A stretch of 15,636 nucleotides of DNA from JBBIMP01 sp037444305 (GTDB taxonomy: Bacteria > Acidobacteriota > UBA6911), in assembly GCA_037444305.1 (NCBI GenBank), contig JBBIMP010000068.1, forward strand, positions 1-15,636, in the 5' to 3' direction. The first letter of the stretch is position 1; each line of letters opens with the position of its first letter. Of this stretch, positions 15,175-15,636 are shown in pieces. The notes beneath the pieces were generated by a model that worked only from the letters and a program-made list of their open reading frames with translations, was not told the DNA's origin and searched no databases. The position numbers were made by a program, and so were the translations under genes.

Positions 15175-15636
15175 ATGCGTCGGCAAAGCGATTACCTGCC
15201 GCCGCGTTCGCTGAGTCGGTGGTTCATCGGGAGACCGCTGTCCACTGCCGACGCGCCGCACCAGACCATCGGCAAGAGGATTGGACTGGCGGTCTTCGCG
15301 TCCGATGCTTTATCGTCCACAGCCTATGCCACGCAGGAGATCATGGTCATCCTTGCGGTCGCAGGCACGATGGCATTCGGATACGTCTTCCCGATCTCCA
15401 TCGCCATCGTCGTGCTGATGGCAATCGTCACCATCTCCTACGAACAGACCATCCATGCCTACCCCGGCGGCGGCGGCGCGTATATTGTGGCGCGCGACAA
15501 CCTGGGCGAAAAACCCGCGCAGATCGCCGGCGCGGCGCTCCTCACCGATTACATCCTCACAGTGGCTGTATCCATTTCCTCGGGCGTCGCGCAGATCGTC
15601 TCCGCGTTTCCCGAACTTTATCCCTACCGCGTGTGG
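15175..15636 (+). CDS. APC-superfamily amino acid permease, N-terminal part, cut by right window edge
   Basis: 154 codons are visible and the frame is open at the edge. The product starts MRRQSDYLPPRSLSRWFIGR, then has KRIGLAVFASDALSSTAYAT with the S-D-A-L-S-S-x-A-Y-A-T motif of APC transporters (first helix). Next come a helix IMVILAVAGTMAFGYVF, a longer one ISIAIVVLMAIVTISY, the loop EQTIHAYPGGGGAYIVARDN (P-G-G-G-G-A-Y), and a helix with LLTDYILTVAVSISSG. It is an integral membrane secondary transporter, probably for amino acids or polyamines; the substrate cannot be assigned. ATG at 15175 has weak ribosome-binding support. In-frame GTG (15142) or TTG (15145) could add about ten residues, with AAGAG upstream. 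Confidence 0.85.
   Translation, partial: MRRQSDYLPPRSLSRWFIGRPLSTADAPHQTIGKRIGLAVFASDALSSTAYATQEIMVILAVAGTMAFGYVFPISIAIVVLMAIVTISYEQTIHAYPGGGGAYIVARDNLGEKPAQIAGAALLTDYILTVAVSISSGVAQIVSAFPELYPYRVW

Noticed and set aside
15025..15261. 78-codon minus frame ending in the IS terminal repeat
   Set aside because: Its tail is only the translated terminal repeat and the rest is antisense to the permease start.

Overview
The window is GC-rich chromosomal DNA that looks like Acidobacteriota. I infer this from the gene set, not from any marker gene: an Oar-like TonB-dependent receptor with a carboxypeptidase-regulatory N-terminus, a PEP-CTERM protein, an M28 lipoprotein peptidase, a DUF1684 lipoprotein and an LPPGL-repeat secreted protein. 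No rRNA, tRNA or CRISPR array was recognised.

Layout. 1-170 (-) is the start of a helix-turn-helix, transposase-like gene cut by the left edge. A possible + strand gene tail (183-329) and an AT-rich patch with a three-copy repeat (487-558) follow. 569-2155 (-) holds a VTT/DedA-type membrane protein and a secreted CAP-domain protein. 2607-3395 (+) is the PEP-CTERM protein, convergent with the LPPGL-repeat protein (3421-3873, -). 4062-5759 (+) is an M28 metallopeptidase lipoprotein. It converges on the large TonB-dependent receptor (5834-9151, -), with a perfect 18-bp-stem terminator between them. 9395-10351 (-) is a DUF1684 lipoprotein whose start codon abuts a perfect 10-bp inverted repeat. 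10711-12423 (+) is a SagB/ThcOx-type double nitroreductase protein. It is followed 43 bases later by a membrane 4Fe-4S protein of the NapH/NosR kind (12467-14083, +). A complete IS1595-family element (14031-15062) fuses to the last codons of that gene. The window closes with the start of an APC-superfamily permease (15175 to right edge, +).

Most of the window is envelope biology: secreted, lipid-anchored, outer-membrane or integral membrane proteins, mostly in one- or two-gene units. The part most worth a second look is the nitroreductase/4Fe-4S pair. The 4Fe-4S gene has exactly one in-frame stop, a TGA directly after C-G-W-I-C-S, where I recall relatives having cysteine (CGWICSCGALAETLGD). 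The reading frame stays open and motif-rich for more than 600 bases beyond it. The protein also lacks, by what look like in-frame deletions, most of the flavoprotein domain that I recall in relatives. It is therefore either a streamlined selenoprotein or an unusually frame-preserving pseudogene, and the sequence alone cannot decide between them.
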